From positions 186,001-250,000 of the forward strand of contig CP053169.1 of assembly GCA_014607495.2 (NCBI GenBank): a DNA stretch of 64,000 bases. The letters are read 5' to 3'. The translations under genes were made by a program, and so were the position numbers. The notes beneath the pieces were generated by a model that ran no database searches, was not told the DNA's origin, and saw nothing but the letters and a program-made list of their open reading frames with translations. The stretch comes from Carposina sasakii. Its lineage: Eukaryota; Arthropoda; Insecta; Lepidoptera; Carposinidae. Positions 1 to 12,934 of this stretch are shown one piece after another. The stretch's first letter is position 1; each line of letters starts with the position of its first letter.

Positions 1-340
1 GTATAATGTAGAATATGGCGGAGTAAAAACTCACGTGGAAAATTAATCCAGCTCTGTGTTCCGGCAATTTTAATCCCGGTATAAAATTAGGGTTTCGCAA
101 AAACGAGTTTGCGAGTGAAAATAATCGGTGTGCTTTTTGTTTTTGGATGGATATTTTTAATAGATTTCGTTGGCGTAGGGAGAAAAATAAAATTTTGTGG
201 TGATTCCACTATCTCGACTTTTCATATCATTAAAACTATAATACATACGGGTGTGTTTTCGAAATGGAGTAGCCAAAACTGCAAGACCGTTAAGGAGATC
301 CCACGCCCAGATTAATTTATCACACTGTGTGTTGTTACAA

Positions 341-780
341 GCGGTATGTTAGGCTTCCTACACCAGTAGCATGCCGTCCGTGACTCACGTATATCGCGCT
401 TTTTGTGGCGCCTAAATGTCAAAATTCGCGTCAAAAATGACGTTTCACACTTCAAGCTGACATTGAAACCCGCGTGGCGCCGTGCGCGATATATAACCCG
501 CGGCTGCGAGCATGGCGTTTCAATTCACGCGGGGTCTTATCGCTAATTTTGACGGTTCTCGTGACTGTATTATTCAATTACCGATTCAGTGTTGAACGTA
601 ATAAAGTTCATTTTACTTTCGCAATGGTAGCACGTCCACGGGTTATCCAAAAGACGCGTCGCGCGCGGGTTCCGAATCTCTGTCATTGCCATGCTCCCAT
701 TTCGTTAATGGAAACACGCGCGCGGTTGATAAAAAAAACCCGCGTCGCGTTTTTGCCATGCTACCGGTGCTGATTACCTA
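341..780. other. GC-rich island without a recognisable gene
   Basis: CpG-rich against an AT-rich background, with TATATAA near 490. A 99-codon frame (474-773) contains two related pieces (IQKTRRARVP, LIKKTRVAF) from an internal DNA repeat. It may be a promoter or an old element; I see no protein homology. Confidence 0.3.
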
Positions 781-1472
781 CGTAAAAGCAATAGCAAAGC
801 GATCGCGATAATGGTATAGTTTCCTATGGTTAAATCTTAATAACATTTTATGCTTATCAGAATAAATTATCAAAATCGTACCTATCTGTAAAATTTGATT
901 ATGTGACCAAATGAGGTAGTAATAAGCCTTCAAAGTTAAGTGGGCAAGTCCATTTTTCAAATGTGAAATTAGAAAATTACTACATCACATGTCCACCTAC
1001 ATCATTTACAGCAACTTTTGTTTTATGACCATATTTCTACCGTGCTTTCGATAACAGCAGTAAGTACGAGTACATCTCGGATAGTTTCGAGAAAATGGCT
1101 TCTAAAAAAATTGACACATTTTTTCTTTTTCTGATGTTATATTTAAAGTTACTGCCGATACTTTAAGCATGTCGTGGTTTGTAGTAAACGAGGGTCACTT
1201 GTTGTAACCGCAGTACCTTTAGTTACAGCCATTATCAGTAATAGCTTTAAAACATGAATCTTAGAGTTGTGCCACAAAATTAGGCGTAAGCATACTTTAC
1301 TGCCGTAACACTAAGGATGAGTTCTCGTTTATCAGACTTACTGCCCTTATACTTATCGAAATTTAATTATTAGGTTCTAGGCAAGTAATCAAAATAAGGA
1401 TCGGGTCATGTTGTAGAACTTGTTACGCTGATTTCAAATATATAACTAACTAAAAAAAAAAAACAAAACAAA

Positions 1473-1560
1473 AAGTGAGAGCGCTGGCACGCGGAATGCA
1501 ATGGAAAGAAAATGGAAAAAATTCTTCACCCGAGTGGGAATTGAATGAATTAGAAGAATT
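1473..1560. mobile_element. SINE family 1, rearranged fragment
   Basis: GAGAGCGCTGGCACGCGGAA (+ sense) is joined directly to TTCTTCACCCGAGTGGGAAT (minus sense of the head), so two opposite pieces are fused. Confidence 0.45.
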
Positions 1561-2299
1561 ATTTATTAAGTACCTAGGGTTTTAAAACTACGTAGGTATA
1601 TAATCTGCAAAAGATTGTGGACCTTTTGCTTAAAAAGAAATTATATTTCAGAATGTCATAAATGAGAACCCAACAAAGCTTTGTCTTGGATTTTTTGCGT
1701 ATTTATTTTGAAATATGAACACAAGAATATTAATAAATACATTACAGTTACAGTGAAACCAACTTATCTTTGAACTGAAGGGTGCGCCACCGTCGACTTT
1801 ATGTCGCGAATAATACTCACAATCGAATAACAATTTGAACTTGGTGACTGTAGTTCCTTTTTTCGCCACCTCTTAAGATAAGTTGGTTTGACAGTACAAA
1901 GGGAGTTTTTACATTTTGTAATGAATTTAAGTTTTTGAAGATTTTTTTTCTTTTGAACCGTCATATTCGAGTTGGTGACGTATTACGTGTGCAATCGTTT
2001 TCAGTCGTTATAAATAAGCGCTTTAAGCATATAATTGATTGGTTAATTCCTTAAGCTCTTCAAGAGAAAATGTTTCTAATAAATATAATCCCACCAAAAA
2101 TATTTCCATGTAAAGTTCTGCCAAGCCCCGGAGTGTCAAAAAGTTTTAAAATCACACGAAGAGCCAAGCTTATAACTCTACAACGCCTATCTTCACGAAC
2201 TCTACCTCTCCTCAGTCAAAATAATGTACCTTGGCAGTTTTATTTTCTTTAATCTAATTATGGCACGGGTCAGAGAGACAGACAATGGACTGCTGAGGG

Positions 2300-2526
2300 C
2301 TGTATATGAGAGCTGCAAATTCTCCGTTTGCGGTCTTTAGTACGTCCAGCTACATAATCTTATTTTATACATTGTTTTAATTTATTTAAGTTTTTAATTG
2401 TTAATTGGTTTTTAATTGTTAATTTTGATTGTTAATTGGTTTTTATTTGTTTTGATTGTCTATCTAAATTTATAATATGGGTGTATACCTGAAATAAATG
2501 AATTTATTATTATTATTATTATTATA
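2300..2526 (+). mobile_element. retroposon 3' tail with TTA microsatellite
   Basis: TTTTTAATTGTTAATTGG repeats, then GAAATAAATGAATT and a TTA run at 2505-2525, typical of LINE 3' ends. Confidence 0.4.
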
Positions 2527-2844
2527 CGATTACCAGTTATGTTAATGTGGTACGCAAAAAAAATAGCGTTCTACACACAATTTCCCCCTCAACCAATGTT
2601 TTTTCTGGGAACAGCTACTAAGCCCGTAAAAAGGCGTATCGCCGTAATTAACAACCATGCAATAATTTGTTTGCACATATTTTATGTGTTCATCGCACGA
2701 CCCCGCTCAGCAGTTCCGAAACAGCCCCATAAAACATCCCTTTTATTTATCTGCAACTGGATTAATGAGATATGCTGTAATCCAAAATAATATGGACAAA
2801 AAATCTACAAAAAATTTGCATTGAGATGTGCAAATTTTCTATAC

Positions 2845-2947
2845 CCTAAAAATTGGTCAGAAGTGGCACCATGTGGTTCTATCGGCCCTTAGTGCTCTGC
2901 CTACCCTGTAAGGGATAAAGGCGTAATTATATGTATGTATGTATGTA
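2845..2947 (-). mobile_element. family Z repeat fragment
   Basis: ATTGGTCAGAAGTGGCACCA, then CCCTGTAAGGGATAAAGGCG and an ATGT microsatellite. Confidence 0.5.
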
Positions 2948-3124
2948 AAAATTTGCACAGTAATGAAACTTACCTACTCAAGATAATTATTAATTTGAAA
3001 CTTTATAAAACATAGATATATTAGGTAGATACAAACATGGCTGTATTCCCGAACTCGGGTAGTCAGAACTGCAAGATCGCGGAAGGGATCCTAATGCCAT
3101 GTTTACCATAGCGGGGCTAGATCT

Positions 3125-3310
3125 GGAATATCAGTGACCGGTGGACGTCCGAGTGGACTGCAGAAAAAACAAAATGTCAAAATTATCCTGGATAAAAATA
3201 TTTTGCCAGTATAAAAGTGGCCTATGTGTTAATCCAGGGTGTTAGCTAAGGCCATACCAAATTTTATTAAAATCGCTCAAGCCGTTTTTTTTTACAGTTA
3301 GCTAGGCAAA
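3125..3310 (+). mobile_element. family Y repeat fragment
   Basis: GGTGGACGTCCGAGTGGACT then AATTATCCTGGATAAAAATA, joined to a family X fragment on its left. Confidence 0.5.
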
Positions 3311-4085
3311 CATTTGACCGCCATCGTGCCTGCGGCCTCGGGTGGTACATGTTTGACTAGAAAGTGCCTATTCACTCTAGCTTTGAAGAGACCAATGTTG
3401 TAGTGCTCAGGAAATACATCGGCATGAAGTGCATTCTACTCCTTAGTCGTTCTCATTACAAACAAGTTAGCATAACGTTTGGTGCGGATGGGTGGGATAT
3501 CAACAACATAAGGGTGATACGCTAGTCTGCGTCTAGTATCCCGATGGTGAAAAGGAGCTGGTGGAACTGTATTGTGAAGTTCCCACGCACACTCTCCAAA
3601 GTGTATCTTGTAAAACACTGACAAGGCAGCAATTTTACGGCGGTGAGTCAGGTCCTGGAGTTTCGAATTTGCTACGGTTACATCTCCAATAAGTTTTATT
3701 GCCCGTTTTTCCACCGAGTCCAGTGCGGCTAGCTGGTATTTAGCTGATCCATCCCAAAGGTGGCAACAGTACTCCATACAAGGGCGAATTTGCGCTTTAT
3801 ATAGTGCCAATAGTTGCTGTGGAGTAAAATATCGCCTAACCTTGGATAGGACGCCTAGTTTTTTAGCTGAGATTTTTGCTATGGACTCGATGTACTTGCC
3901 AAAATTTGACGTTGTTGATATATCCAGGCCTAAGAGTTGAAGATGGTCAGTCGTTGCCAAGGACACACCCTGGAAAGTCGGAATCAGGTCGGTTTTTACG
4001 TGAACGAGTAACAAACATCCATGCATGCATACTCACAAACTTTGGCGTTTAGTAGGATAAGTTGGGACTCTGTAAGGGGGTGAAT
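3290..4085 (-). mobile_element. non-LTR retrotransposon (LINE) 3' end, C-terminal part of reverse transcriptase ORF, broken
   Basis: Open for 196 codons (3436-4026). Motifs typical of the C-terminal region of LINE polymerases: LGLDIS, KISAKKLGVLSKVRRYFTP, LALYKAQIRPCMEYCCHLWDG and LDSVEKRAIKLIGD. After an in-frame TAG at 3436-3438 the same frame continues to about 3293 (FPEHYNIGLFKARV) until TAA, so the stop is a nonsense mutation. Upstream of 4026 the frame shifts. The catalytic FADD box region is missing: a 5'-truncated dead copy. Confidence 0.8.
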
Positions 4086-4462
4086 TTTCAAAAAGATACA
4101 CAAATGGTCACATTCTCCGAAAGAGGATAGTAAAAAGTTTTCATCTTTTACCAGACATTCCATTATGTGAGGTAAGAGTTGAGCCTACCTCAACTTTTCG
4201 GCCACAAATATACAGTAATGTTTTCGGGAAATAGGTATAATAATCTGTTCTCGCGTGTGAATGCGATAAAATAATTGCGTAGTATTATTTCGAGTAACAA
4301 GTATAAATATTAATTTGTTAATTGAAACTCCATTATTGCATTAATGAAGATTAATTAAATAATTCAATTTAAACCATCACTGGAATAATGGAACATCAGT
4401 TTACAAATAATTATTGGTTTTAACTCATTATCAACCATATATGCCAACATTATTGAATTTAC

Positions 4463-4545
4463 TAGCATGGAATGCAGAGGTCGTGGATTCGATTCCCACT
4501 CGGGTGAAGAATTTATACCATTTTCTTTATTAATAATTTAATAAA
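4463..4545 (+). mobile_element. SINE family 1, truncated head
   Basis: GCAGAGGTCGTGGATTCGAT (box B) and the downstream TTTCTTTATTAATAATTTAA; box A is missing. Confidence 0.5.
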
Positions 4546-4964
4546 TCTTGTTGAAATTTTGCATACATTTAGGGAGTAGGTACGGAACAAGACATTGGCT
4601 ACATTATATAGTCCATGCGGAACGAAATCGCGGGCAGCGAGGCAACTAGTAGAATATAAATCTGTTAAAATGGAGTATTTATTTATACAAAGACAACCAG
4701 ATAATGTAACAAATAATAAACGTACCGTATCTGTAAATTTTACGGGCCGTAACACTGGTTTAAGATAATCCTTGTTTGCGAATATCGGTATATTTTTGCG
4801 AAAAGATATCGTTTTCATTTAAATTCAATTCATATTTCTACTCAAATACGTCTTAACTTCATATTACCTATATGGAATATAAGATCTGGGCAAGTGCGAG
4901 TCGGACTCGCGCACGAAAGGTCCCGTACCATTATGATCTATAGGTATACAACATATACATGCAT

Positions 4965-5190
4965 ACATATTAAAACGGCTGTGTTTCTGAAATGAGGTAC
5001 CCAGAACTGCACGATCTTAAAGAAGATCCCTCAGCCACGTCTAGTAAAGCTGGGATAGATAATTACAAAAGACATTAACAAGTCGCTAGATAATCATCGC
5101 CTGGTTTAATGATGTATTATAAAAAGCAGCAATAAAACCACGTATCTTATATGAGAGCCCCTTATTTTGTTTATATTTTTAGTGTTTTTT
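4965..5190 (+). mobile_element. family X repeat
   Basis: AACGGCTGTGTTTCTGAAAT, GTACCCAGAACTGCACGATC and AGTCGCTAGATAATCATCGC. Confidence 0.5.
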
Positions 5191-5433
5191 GTTATAGCAG
5201 CAACAGAAATACATCATGTACGAGAATTTCACCTGTCTAGCTATGACGGTTCATGAGATACAGCCTAGTGGTAGACAGCGAATTCTTAGTTTAAAAATGA
5301 AACAGGGTTCCGTTTTTACACTTTAGTTATGGAACCCTAAAAAGATAAAGCTGGAATCATCCAATTCAGGAATTTGTTATCCCGGGATAACAAGAAAATT
5401 TTAATGTGCTAATACAGATTATACTAGGTAATC

Positions 5434-5770
5434 TAATTCAGGAGGTCTACTCTGAAGTGACGATAAACGAAGTATCGGCCGAATATCGAGGTGTTTCCTA
5501 CTACAAACTTCCTTCGATCGGATCAGTCGCGCCGTTTTTTCATTCGGTCCGATCGAACTCTATTTGACAGGTATAAGGCTAGATAATAGAAAGCTCATAA
5601 TATTAGTCAATGTGAATTATTCTCTATGATTCCGAATGAGTTGTGAACTCAGATGAATGAATTCGAAGCAATTTCGCAGTAGGGTCAAAGGCTGTCAAAG
5701 GCTTCGATTCGGTCGGGCTTCGGTCGGACCGAAAGATTCGAAAGCGGCAATTCCGAGTAGACCCTCTGGT
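5434..5770. repeat. degenerate inverted-repeat element
   Basis: AGGAGGTCTACTCTGAA at the left roughly pairs with TTCCGAGTAGACCCTCT at the right; inner blocks such as TCGGTCCGA recur. Decayed. Confidence 0.35.
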
Positions 5771-5848
5771 TTGGAAAAAAATATGCGCAGGTACAACTAT
5801 TATGGATGATTCAAATACAAACTTCATGTGTAAGTACTAAACCACCCT

Positions 5849-5930
5849 GTACCAGTAGCCTGTGGCGTGCCCTGGGGGAGGCCTACGTCCAGCAGTGGAC
5901 TGCAATAGGCTGAAGAAGAAGAAGAAGTAT
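5849..5930 (+). mobile_element. family S SINE tail
   Basis: Only the last about 80 bases, ending CAGTGGACTGCAATAGGCTG and a GAA repeat. Confidence 0.55.
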
Positions 5931-7190
5931 GTACAAAACCGCCCTAAACATTTTGAGTAAAAGTTTTTTAGATTCTTAACGGAATACATTACATTGTGTA
6001 TATACATTGGGATACAAAATTGCCAAAGTATAAGCAGGGAGGCTGAAACAATAATACGATAATTATGTAAGAATTTTGATTTAAATGTGGAATAAGGTAG
6101 GTGCAAGTAAATCAAAGTAATATGTATTAAAATTGCGTAAAATAAATCAATGTGGAAGAAAATCAATAAACAGTAAACACAGCTTTGCCATACTATGTAT
6201 TGAAATTTATTTACTTGCATTCGAATGTTTTGTAAAATCGACATAAAAGGGATATCCCGGACTTTCTAAACAAATAGGTCGCATTTACAAGATGGGCTTT
6301 ACGTTGGGATTACCGTTCTTTCGTTTTGAAACAGGTCGTAGAAAATCGTTATATTTTTGCCAATATCGTAATGTGACTTACTATAAAAGGTAAAATTTTA
6401 ATATTGTTTTTATATCCATCATAATTCTATTCTATTCTTTATTGTACACAGACATTTTATTTGGAAAAACATTTTACATTGACAATAATTTCAAATAAAC
6501 TGTTTGTAGTCTTTTCAAACGACTTAATGGGGTTTGATAAAATTTGGATAAGAAATTATCTGTGTGAAAGGATCGGGGATTTATAAGTAAGAAAAAGAAT
6601 AAGATATCATCAAGAGCAACTAAAAAAAGTAAAAGAATTACTCATTTTTGGGTAATTTTTCGTAATAAAAAACAGCCTTTAACATGTTTAATGGGTAAAA
6701 AGAGAGAAAAATATTGAATAAAATGTTATTGTCAAATAAGTCTTAATATTCCCAGTATTCACTGATAAATACCTTACATTATATAAAACATATAGTAAAA
6801 CTTTTTTATTTCACAGAAATAAATACAGAATTCGAACTCATTCGACCTAAACAGCTTAACTTTTATCGAAAACCTTGTTACTGTTTCTATACTTTAAGTT
6901 CGATATTTCGTAAATGTTCTTGAAAAATATTCTGTCTCTAAAGGTCAAAACAATAATTTAAGTATTAGGTACAGTAACGTTCAAAAATCCAGTGGCAATT
7001 CTACAAAACGATCACTTGCGTACTAGTTCTACTTACGGCATTATGTTTCCCAAGATGTATGCGTATACACATAAATAGGAGCTAAACCTAACAAGCTATT
7101 ATAACATTAAGGTGCTACTGCACTTATGAACCTTGACTGTACCTACTATTGCAGTAACTTAATTGGGCTACTGTTGTTGTTTGTTTCGTT
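5930..7190. other. no gene seen
   Basis: AT-rich sequence with only short frames. A reverse ATTCT-tail scrap is at 6425-6450. Confidence 0.5.
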
Positions 7191-7196
7191 ATTTAT

Positions 7197-8013
7197 ACTA
7201 GACTAGTGGCCCGCCCTCGCTTCGCTTCGGTACATATCAATACATAGATACAACTTTATATGTAGGTACAGCGGTTTTCGTTTAAATTTGGAACTCCCGT
7301 TGGTCCCCTTCCCGTGGGAATTTCGGGAAATCCGTTCTTAGAGCTTCCTTGTAGCCCTAATCCGATTTCAGCTTCGTATAAATAGCTGTTTTCGTAAAAA
7401 AATTAAATTCCCGTAACTCCCCTTCCCATAGGAATTTCGGGAAATCCGTTCTTAGTGCTCCCTCGCAGTCCCTAATGAACATACAGGTCCAATTTCAAAT
7501 TCATATGTATCGCAGTTGTCGTAAAAAAAATGAATTCCCGTTTGTCCCCTTCCCGTGGGAATATCGGGAAATCCGTTTGAATTCCCATTTGTCCCCTTCC
7601 CTTGGGAATTTCGGGAAATCCGTTTTTAGTCCTTCCTCGTTGTCCCCAATGAACATATATGCCCGATTTCAGCTTCATATGTATAGCGGTTCTCGTAAAA
7701 ATTATGAATTCCCGTTAGTCCCCTTCCCGTGGGAATTTCGGGAAATCCGTTTTTAGTCCTTCCTCGTTGTCCCCAATGAACATATATGCCCGATTTCAGC
7801 TTCATATGTATAGCGGTTTTCGTAAAAAATATTAAATTCCCGTTGGTCGCCTTCCCGTGGGAATATCGGGAAATTCTTATAGCCTATGTTCATCCAGGTC
7901 CAATAAGGATTCTAACGGTGAAAGAATTTTTGAAATCGGTCCAGTAGTTTCGGAGCCTATTCATTACAACCAAACAAACAAAGTTTTCCTCTTTATAATA
8001 TTAGTATAGATGG
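7197..8013 (+). mobile_element. minisatellite-bearing element (family U), short copy
   Basis: Begins ACTAGTGGCCCGCCCTCGC and ends TTATAATATTAGTATAGAT. Inside, a 115-128-base unit (CCCGTGGGAATTTCGGGAAA as its core) recurs six times at about 7288, 7403, 7531, 7578 (short), 7706 and 7834. The unit stays open in both directions, giving false ORFs. Confidence 0.7.
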
Positions 8014-8088
8014 ACCTGTGGTGATGCGGGCCTTGACATTGAATACATCAGCCAGCTGCAGCGTTCCACGCACGTAAGAGTCCACTAA

Positions 8089-8516
8089 GGAATTAAGAGG
8101 TGTTGAGGGTCTCGAGCGATGAACTAGCAACTGCGATCAGCAGGATCGTGATCTAGATCCTGCAGACACGTGTAGCATAGCGGGGTCAGAGAGGTAAGCA
8201 CGAACTTCTCGATACTCCGTAACGCTTGCGTCAAACTGTCAATTCCCATAGATTTTGCTAGCGAGTCGCCTAGCTTTACGCCGCGTAAAAAGGTTCGTGC
8301 TTGGAATTAAGAGGTGTTGAGGGTCTCGAGCGATGAACTAGCAACTGCGATCAGCAGGATCGTGATCTAGATCCTGCAGACACGTGTAGCATAGCGGGGT
8401 CAGAGAGGTAAGCACGAACTTCTCGATACTCCGTAACGCTTGCGTCAAACTGTCAATTCCCATAGATTTTGCTAGCGAGTCGCCTAGCTTTACGCCGCGT
8501 AAAAAGGTTCGTGCTT
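8089..8516. repeat. perfect 214-bp tandem duplication
   Basis: 8089-8302 and 8303-8516 are identical as read. Each contains parts of an inverted family X pair and one 105-bp MITE. Confidence 0.9.
8197..8301. mobile_element. 105-bp MITE, duplicated at 8411-8515
   Basis: Ends AGCACGAAC and GTTCGTGCT are inverted. TA flanks the pair at 8195-8196 and 8516-8517. Confidence 0.6.
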
Positions 8517-8677
8517 ACCCCACAGATGTTAAAGGTCAGTAACAAGTTGCTAGCTTATTACTTAAAGAACGCCCCTATATCTTCTAGAATATAAAAATTA
8601 ATGGCTGAATCTGTTGCTAAGTGCAAATCTCGAGAACAGATGAACCGATTTCGCTTATTCTTTTTTTACAATATTTC

Positions 8678-9809
8678 TTAAGGGGGGAAACCAGTTTAGA
8701 CCGATAAAAAAATCGACTTTATTTTTATTGCATAAATCGTTAGTATAACTCGTCAAGAATATGTGGTCAAAATTTGAAAGCAAAATTCGCATTATTTTCA
8801 ATGCTATGAGGACTTGAGTGACCGCCCGTCGGTCCGGAGTCGAAGCGCGCGGTAGTTAGAACGGAGCGGTCGCTCAGTGACCCTTTTTCGGTTACCTGCC
8901 TCAATTATTCCTTAGTACCGCTGTACTAAGAAATAATAGAGAGGGGGGCATCTCGGCAGATGTTGTTGTTTGACCTGGGGTAGAACTTTCTCGAACGTTT
9001 ACGATATTTCGACAGAGCGTCGAGCTTGGCTAGTTCAGCTCTGGCTTTCTTACCGAGTGTTGTCAAAATGTCAGCGTATCCGAAAGGTTCCCGTGAGTTT
9101 ACTGAACGACGTGGTAGACCACGTAAGAGATCATTCCATGGTAATCAACACACCAGAGTGATAAATGTATATATGAATAAAATTAATAATTTTATATAAT
9201 TAATAAAAAATAATTACTGCCTCGAATCTCGTTTTCGCTACATTTTATTTCAAACGCGTTTTTCTCGAAACGACTTTTTTTCCACTTGTGGGCATTCTAG
9301 CTTGAAAAATTATTGACCAATCGTTCTGAAATTTGGTGTGAACATTCTTTATTCAATTCAAATCTAGATGAACCTAATTCTGGAATTATATGATTATTAA
9401 AAATATGTTTTTTTATGCGAAAAAGGTGAAAAAATATGGTATAAAAACATAACATTGTCTTCAAACACCTTAAAAAAATGTAATTTTCAATTTTTTTTTT
9501 ACACAATCAGGTTCATATTCTTAGGAAATATGTTGTTAACGAAGAAAAAAAAAATGTGATGATTACAGATGAAAATTGCTACCACAGGAATGCCCACCAG
9601 CAAAATACTCCGATGGTAATCGTCCATGGACAGCACGATCTAGCGACACTGTTTCCGGCGGAAATCGCTTGAAAAAATTCTCAAGTCTATTTCAAATCAT
9701 GAATAAAATATTCTCAAATTAAAAAAAAAATCTGTTTATATTATCCATATGTAAAAAATTCACGAAAAACAACAAAATTTCGGCCTCCTAAACTGGTTTC
9801 CCCCCTTAA
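8678..9809. mobile_element. 1.1-kb non-autonomous DNA element with TTAA flanks
   Basis: The left end TTAAGGGGGGAAACCAG and the right end CTGGTTTCCCCCCTTAA are perfect inverted repeats extending through CTAAACTGG. TTAA at both edges fits the target duplication of the piggyBac superfamily, though that group usually has other terminal bases. No transposase is present. Confidence 0.65.
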
Positions 9810-10637
9810 GGATGCATATCGAGTATGGTTCTTATGGAGGGAAAAATTTAAAAAATTGAAAAAGTCTAAAAACAACACTTTTCTATATCGGCCGCCCACG
9901 ACTTTATCTACAGGAAAGGGCATTACACCCGAGCAAAGCTGGTACAGTTATGGATCTAAATTTCAAATATAAAGTCAGATTTAATTAAAATAGGGCCTGA
10001 TACCAGTGACGTGATTATTACAATTTCAAACAATTTGTTTATTCCTATAGTGACCCGACATTTTTACTAATATTTCACGAGCGTAGCCGCAAATCAGATA
10101 CAATATTTTTGGACAAATATTTTCCTGTCCGAATCCCCTCGCACCTGAATATTCTCAGAAAACTTTCTGCCCTGACACCAATACATTTTAAAATTTCCTG
10201 CAGAAAATCTTTTGACTGTGCCAAAATAGTCTCTATTTCCACTGTGTAGAGTGCAGGAATTGTACAAAAACAAGGCTATCTAAATCGAATAAATTCAAGT
10301 CAAGGCTTCTAAGCCATAGCCTAGAATATAAAACAGTACGTTATCTTATGGTATAATTTTCATAAACGTAGTATATTCTATTCTGGTAAAAACAATATTT
10401 TCGTACCTAGAAGTAACAAACACCTAATTAGATGGAATGTTTGAGAGAGGATGTACATGTTCCGAGAAACGACATATAACGAATATTAGGTATGAGTAGA
10501 AGAAGACTACATAAACGGCAGTTAGAATTAGAGCTTGTGATTACAATACATACTTTTGTTAAAAACAAACATTGCTTTTCTGGAAGAAATCTCTCTTTGA
10601 GATAAGCACACCTTTGTACATTTTCTTTGTCATAAAC

Positions 10638-10663
10638 TTTATTTATTTATTTATTTATTTATT
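10638..10663. repeat. TTTA microsatellite
   Basis: About six tandem TTTA units. Confidence 0.7.
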
Positions 10664-10665
10664 GT

Positions 10666-10800
10666 CGTCCGAGTAATTGAACCAGTAGCTCAGTGGTATG
10701 AGCGGCTAGCACGGTTTGCAGTGGTCGTGGGTTCGATTCCCACTCGGGTGAAGAATTTTTTCCATTTCTTTATTAATAATTTGATAAACTTTATTTGTGA
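10666..10800 (+). mobile_element. tRNA-derived SINE, family 1
   Basis: The tRNA-like head has box A (TAGCTCAGTGGTATGAGCGG) and box B (GGTTCGATTCC), preceded by GTCGTCCGAGTAATTGA and followed by TTTTTCCATTTCTTTATTAA. The acceptor side ends in CTCGGGTGAAG with no CCA, so it is a repeat and not a working tRNA gene. Confidence 0.65.
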
Positions 10801-11999
10801 AAACTTTACTGTGTACAATAAAGCATAACTAATTTGAGCGTGATGGAAAGTAAAGATTCAGTCAAAAGTGGTGAAAATATTATTTTCCGTGTGATACTGA
10901 TGTATTTCTCCTATATCACACGACAAGTTGGAGGAATAACAAGACGCTCGTAACAGTCCGCGTCGAGCAAATACCCGCGATGTGAATACCTCGGGACGTC
11001 ATCTACACTTGTCTCTGCAATGCTGACCAGGGTAGGACTTTTTCCTTCTTTTTAAATAGGAGAAACACAGACGGGCGGTACGTATTATGTAGGTATGTTA
11101 AAAACTGTACCCGTAATCTTATGGTCATCATCATTTTCATTATTTATGGGGTCGGTGCAATATGTTTTCGAAACTTATATTGCGAAAGATTTGGCATTTG
11201 TTTCACGTCCGGCTGCCTGCCTAACGTCAACTCTCCTTGGCCACCGTAACCTTATAGCCATGCCACGTTAATTTGTAAGAATACATTGAAATTTTGGTTA
11301 TGCTGGGTACAATTGAACGAAGAAATATTGGCTCTATAGCTTATGTGTACTCTATAAGTGAAATCTTTTGCAATAGATTCTTGTATACGATATTTTGACG
11401 ATTGATACAACATCATATTATTATACCTACCTACTTTCAAATAAGATAAAAGCTATTTAATATAAAAGGCAAATTAAAATGACAAAAACAAAGCTTTCCA
11501 TCCGGCTTTCCATGAGCACTGAAACGAAAACATAAGATAAGGACAAGGAATTTAGAACTTCGGTCGTTTAGAAATAAGTATTGTTTTGCAACTATAGGTA
11601 ATTTTTATGATAGGGCATTGGTATGATATTACGATTTTTATTTGTAACTTGTTATTTATTTAGTTCTGGATGTTGTTGAACTGTTAGAAAGACATTATAT
11701 GCAAGATGTTGATCTATACATTGGTGTGTTCTCGAAAATGGGGTGGCCAGATCCTACAGCGCTATGTACTCGTACCTCTAGCGGCCGTCCGCGACGTCGT
11801 CTACGTGGACTTAAGAAATCTGTTATTCAGAAATAAAAGTAGCCTAAGTACCTTATTAGGTACATCAGCTTTGTGCCATTTACTTATTTTATATTTTTTT
11901 TTAGTAAAAAGCGGTTAATTTAATATTACAATCTTAAATATGATTTATTTATTTTATTTATCTGCACAGAATAGCCATGTATAAACTTTTTATAAACTA

Positions 12000-12110
12000 A
12001 AGAAGATGTTATAGTTAGATGTTATAGATAGCGGTGTTAGATGTAAAACATCGGCGACAAGTTGTTAGCTCATTGACTGAGAGAACGCCCAAAATTCCTT
12101 AGCCGACTGG
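12000..12110 (+). mobile_element. family X repeat fragment
   Basis: GCGACAAGTTGTTAGCTCAT, TGAGAGAACGCCC and TTCCTTAGCCGAC. Confidence 0.4.
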
Positions 12111-12934
12111 TATAGTTAGCTCTTAAAATTCAAAAAATCAAAGTGGGGTCTAGAAAATAACATCAGAATTGGAAATAATTCGTTTTCTATCCATTTTTTA
12201 TAGGAGGTAAAAAAAACGAGTAAATAACTATTATACAAAAATGAGTAACATTTAAGGGTTTTATGTTTCCCCCCTTCTTTTCAAGGATATGAGCTTACAA
12301 ACCTATAACAAAGTCTATAAATACCCTAAAAACACTCCATGAATCCCTCAGCTTACGAACTTACCACAGCGAAAACATCGCGGTATTTACAGTATATCGT
12401 ATAATCACAGCAACGGGCTAGCATTGGCCCGAAATCCCGCGGTTCCCGGGATTTCCCGGGATCGTCCCGGGGCGGAGACTGCCCGACTGTGAAATCCCCT
12501 GTCCTCGACATCAATTCCAATCAAAATGCTTTTTTTCTGTCCCTTGTGGAGTTCTGAAGCGCATTCTGGAACCTCAGTTTTAATCTACATATCGCAATAT
12601 TATAAACTACTTATAAACACGAAAGTTTGTGTGTATGGATGGAAGTTTATTACTCTTTCACATAAAAACGGTTGGAGCGATTTAAATAAACTCTACTCTA
12701 CTCATAATTGAATGGCTTGTAACAAGCACTTACAACAACCACTAATTAATCAAAAAACCTATTGTAATGTCTAATTTAAAGTATCCACGAAATACACGAC
12801 AAAGTAAACGAAATTAATCATCTTTCAACAATATTTCATTAAAGTAGGCGCAATAAATAACTTTCGTACATATTTTTCAAATTATAACATCATTTTCCTA
12901 CATAGCTGAATATAGAATAAAATTATTATTATAT

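Larger units (their letters stand above)
9811..11690. other. no gene seen
   Basis: AT-rich. It starts with a scrap resembling the ends of families U and Y (CGCCCACGACTTTATCTAC at 9893), then holds the TTTA microsatellite and a family 1 SINE; nothing else recognised. Confidence 0.5.

Noticed and set aside
474..773. 99-codon frame in the GC-rich island
   Set aside because: Contains internal DNA repeats and no homology I can recognise; start and end are not supported by splice or polyadenylation signals.
5837..6244. 135-codon hydrophobic frame on the minus strand
   Set aside because: It begins in unique AT-rich DNA and ends in a SINE tail and GAA repeat; the hydrophobicity reflects T-rich codons.
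7472..7756. Repetitive frames (FPFVPFPWE) on both strands
   Set aside because: They arise because the minisatellite unit has no stop in several frames; periodicity follows the DNA repeat.
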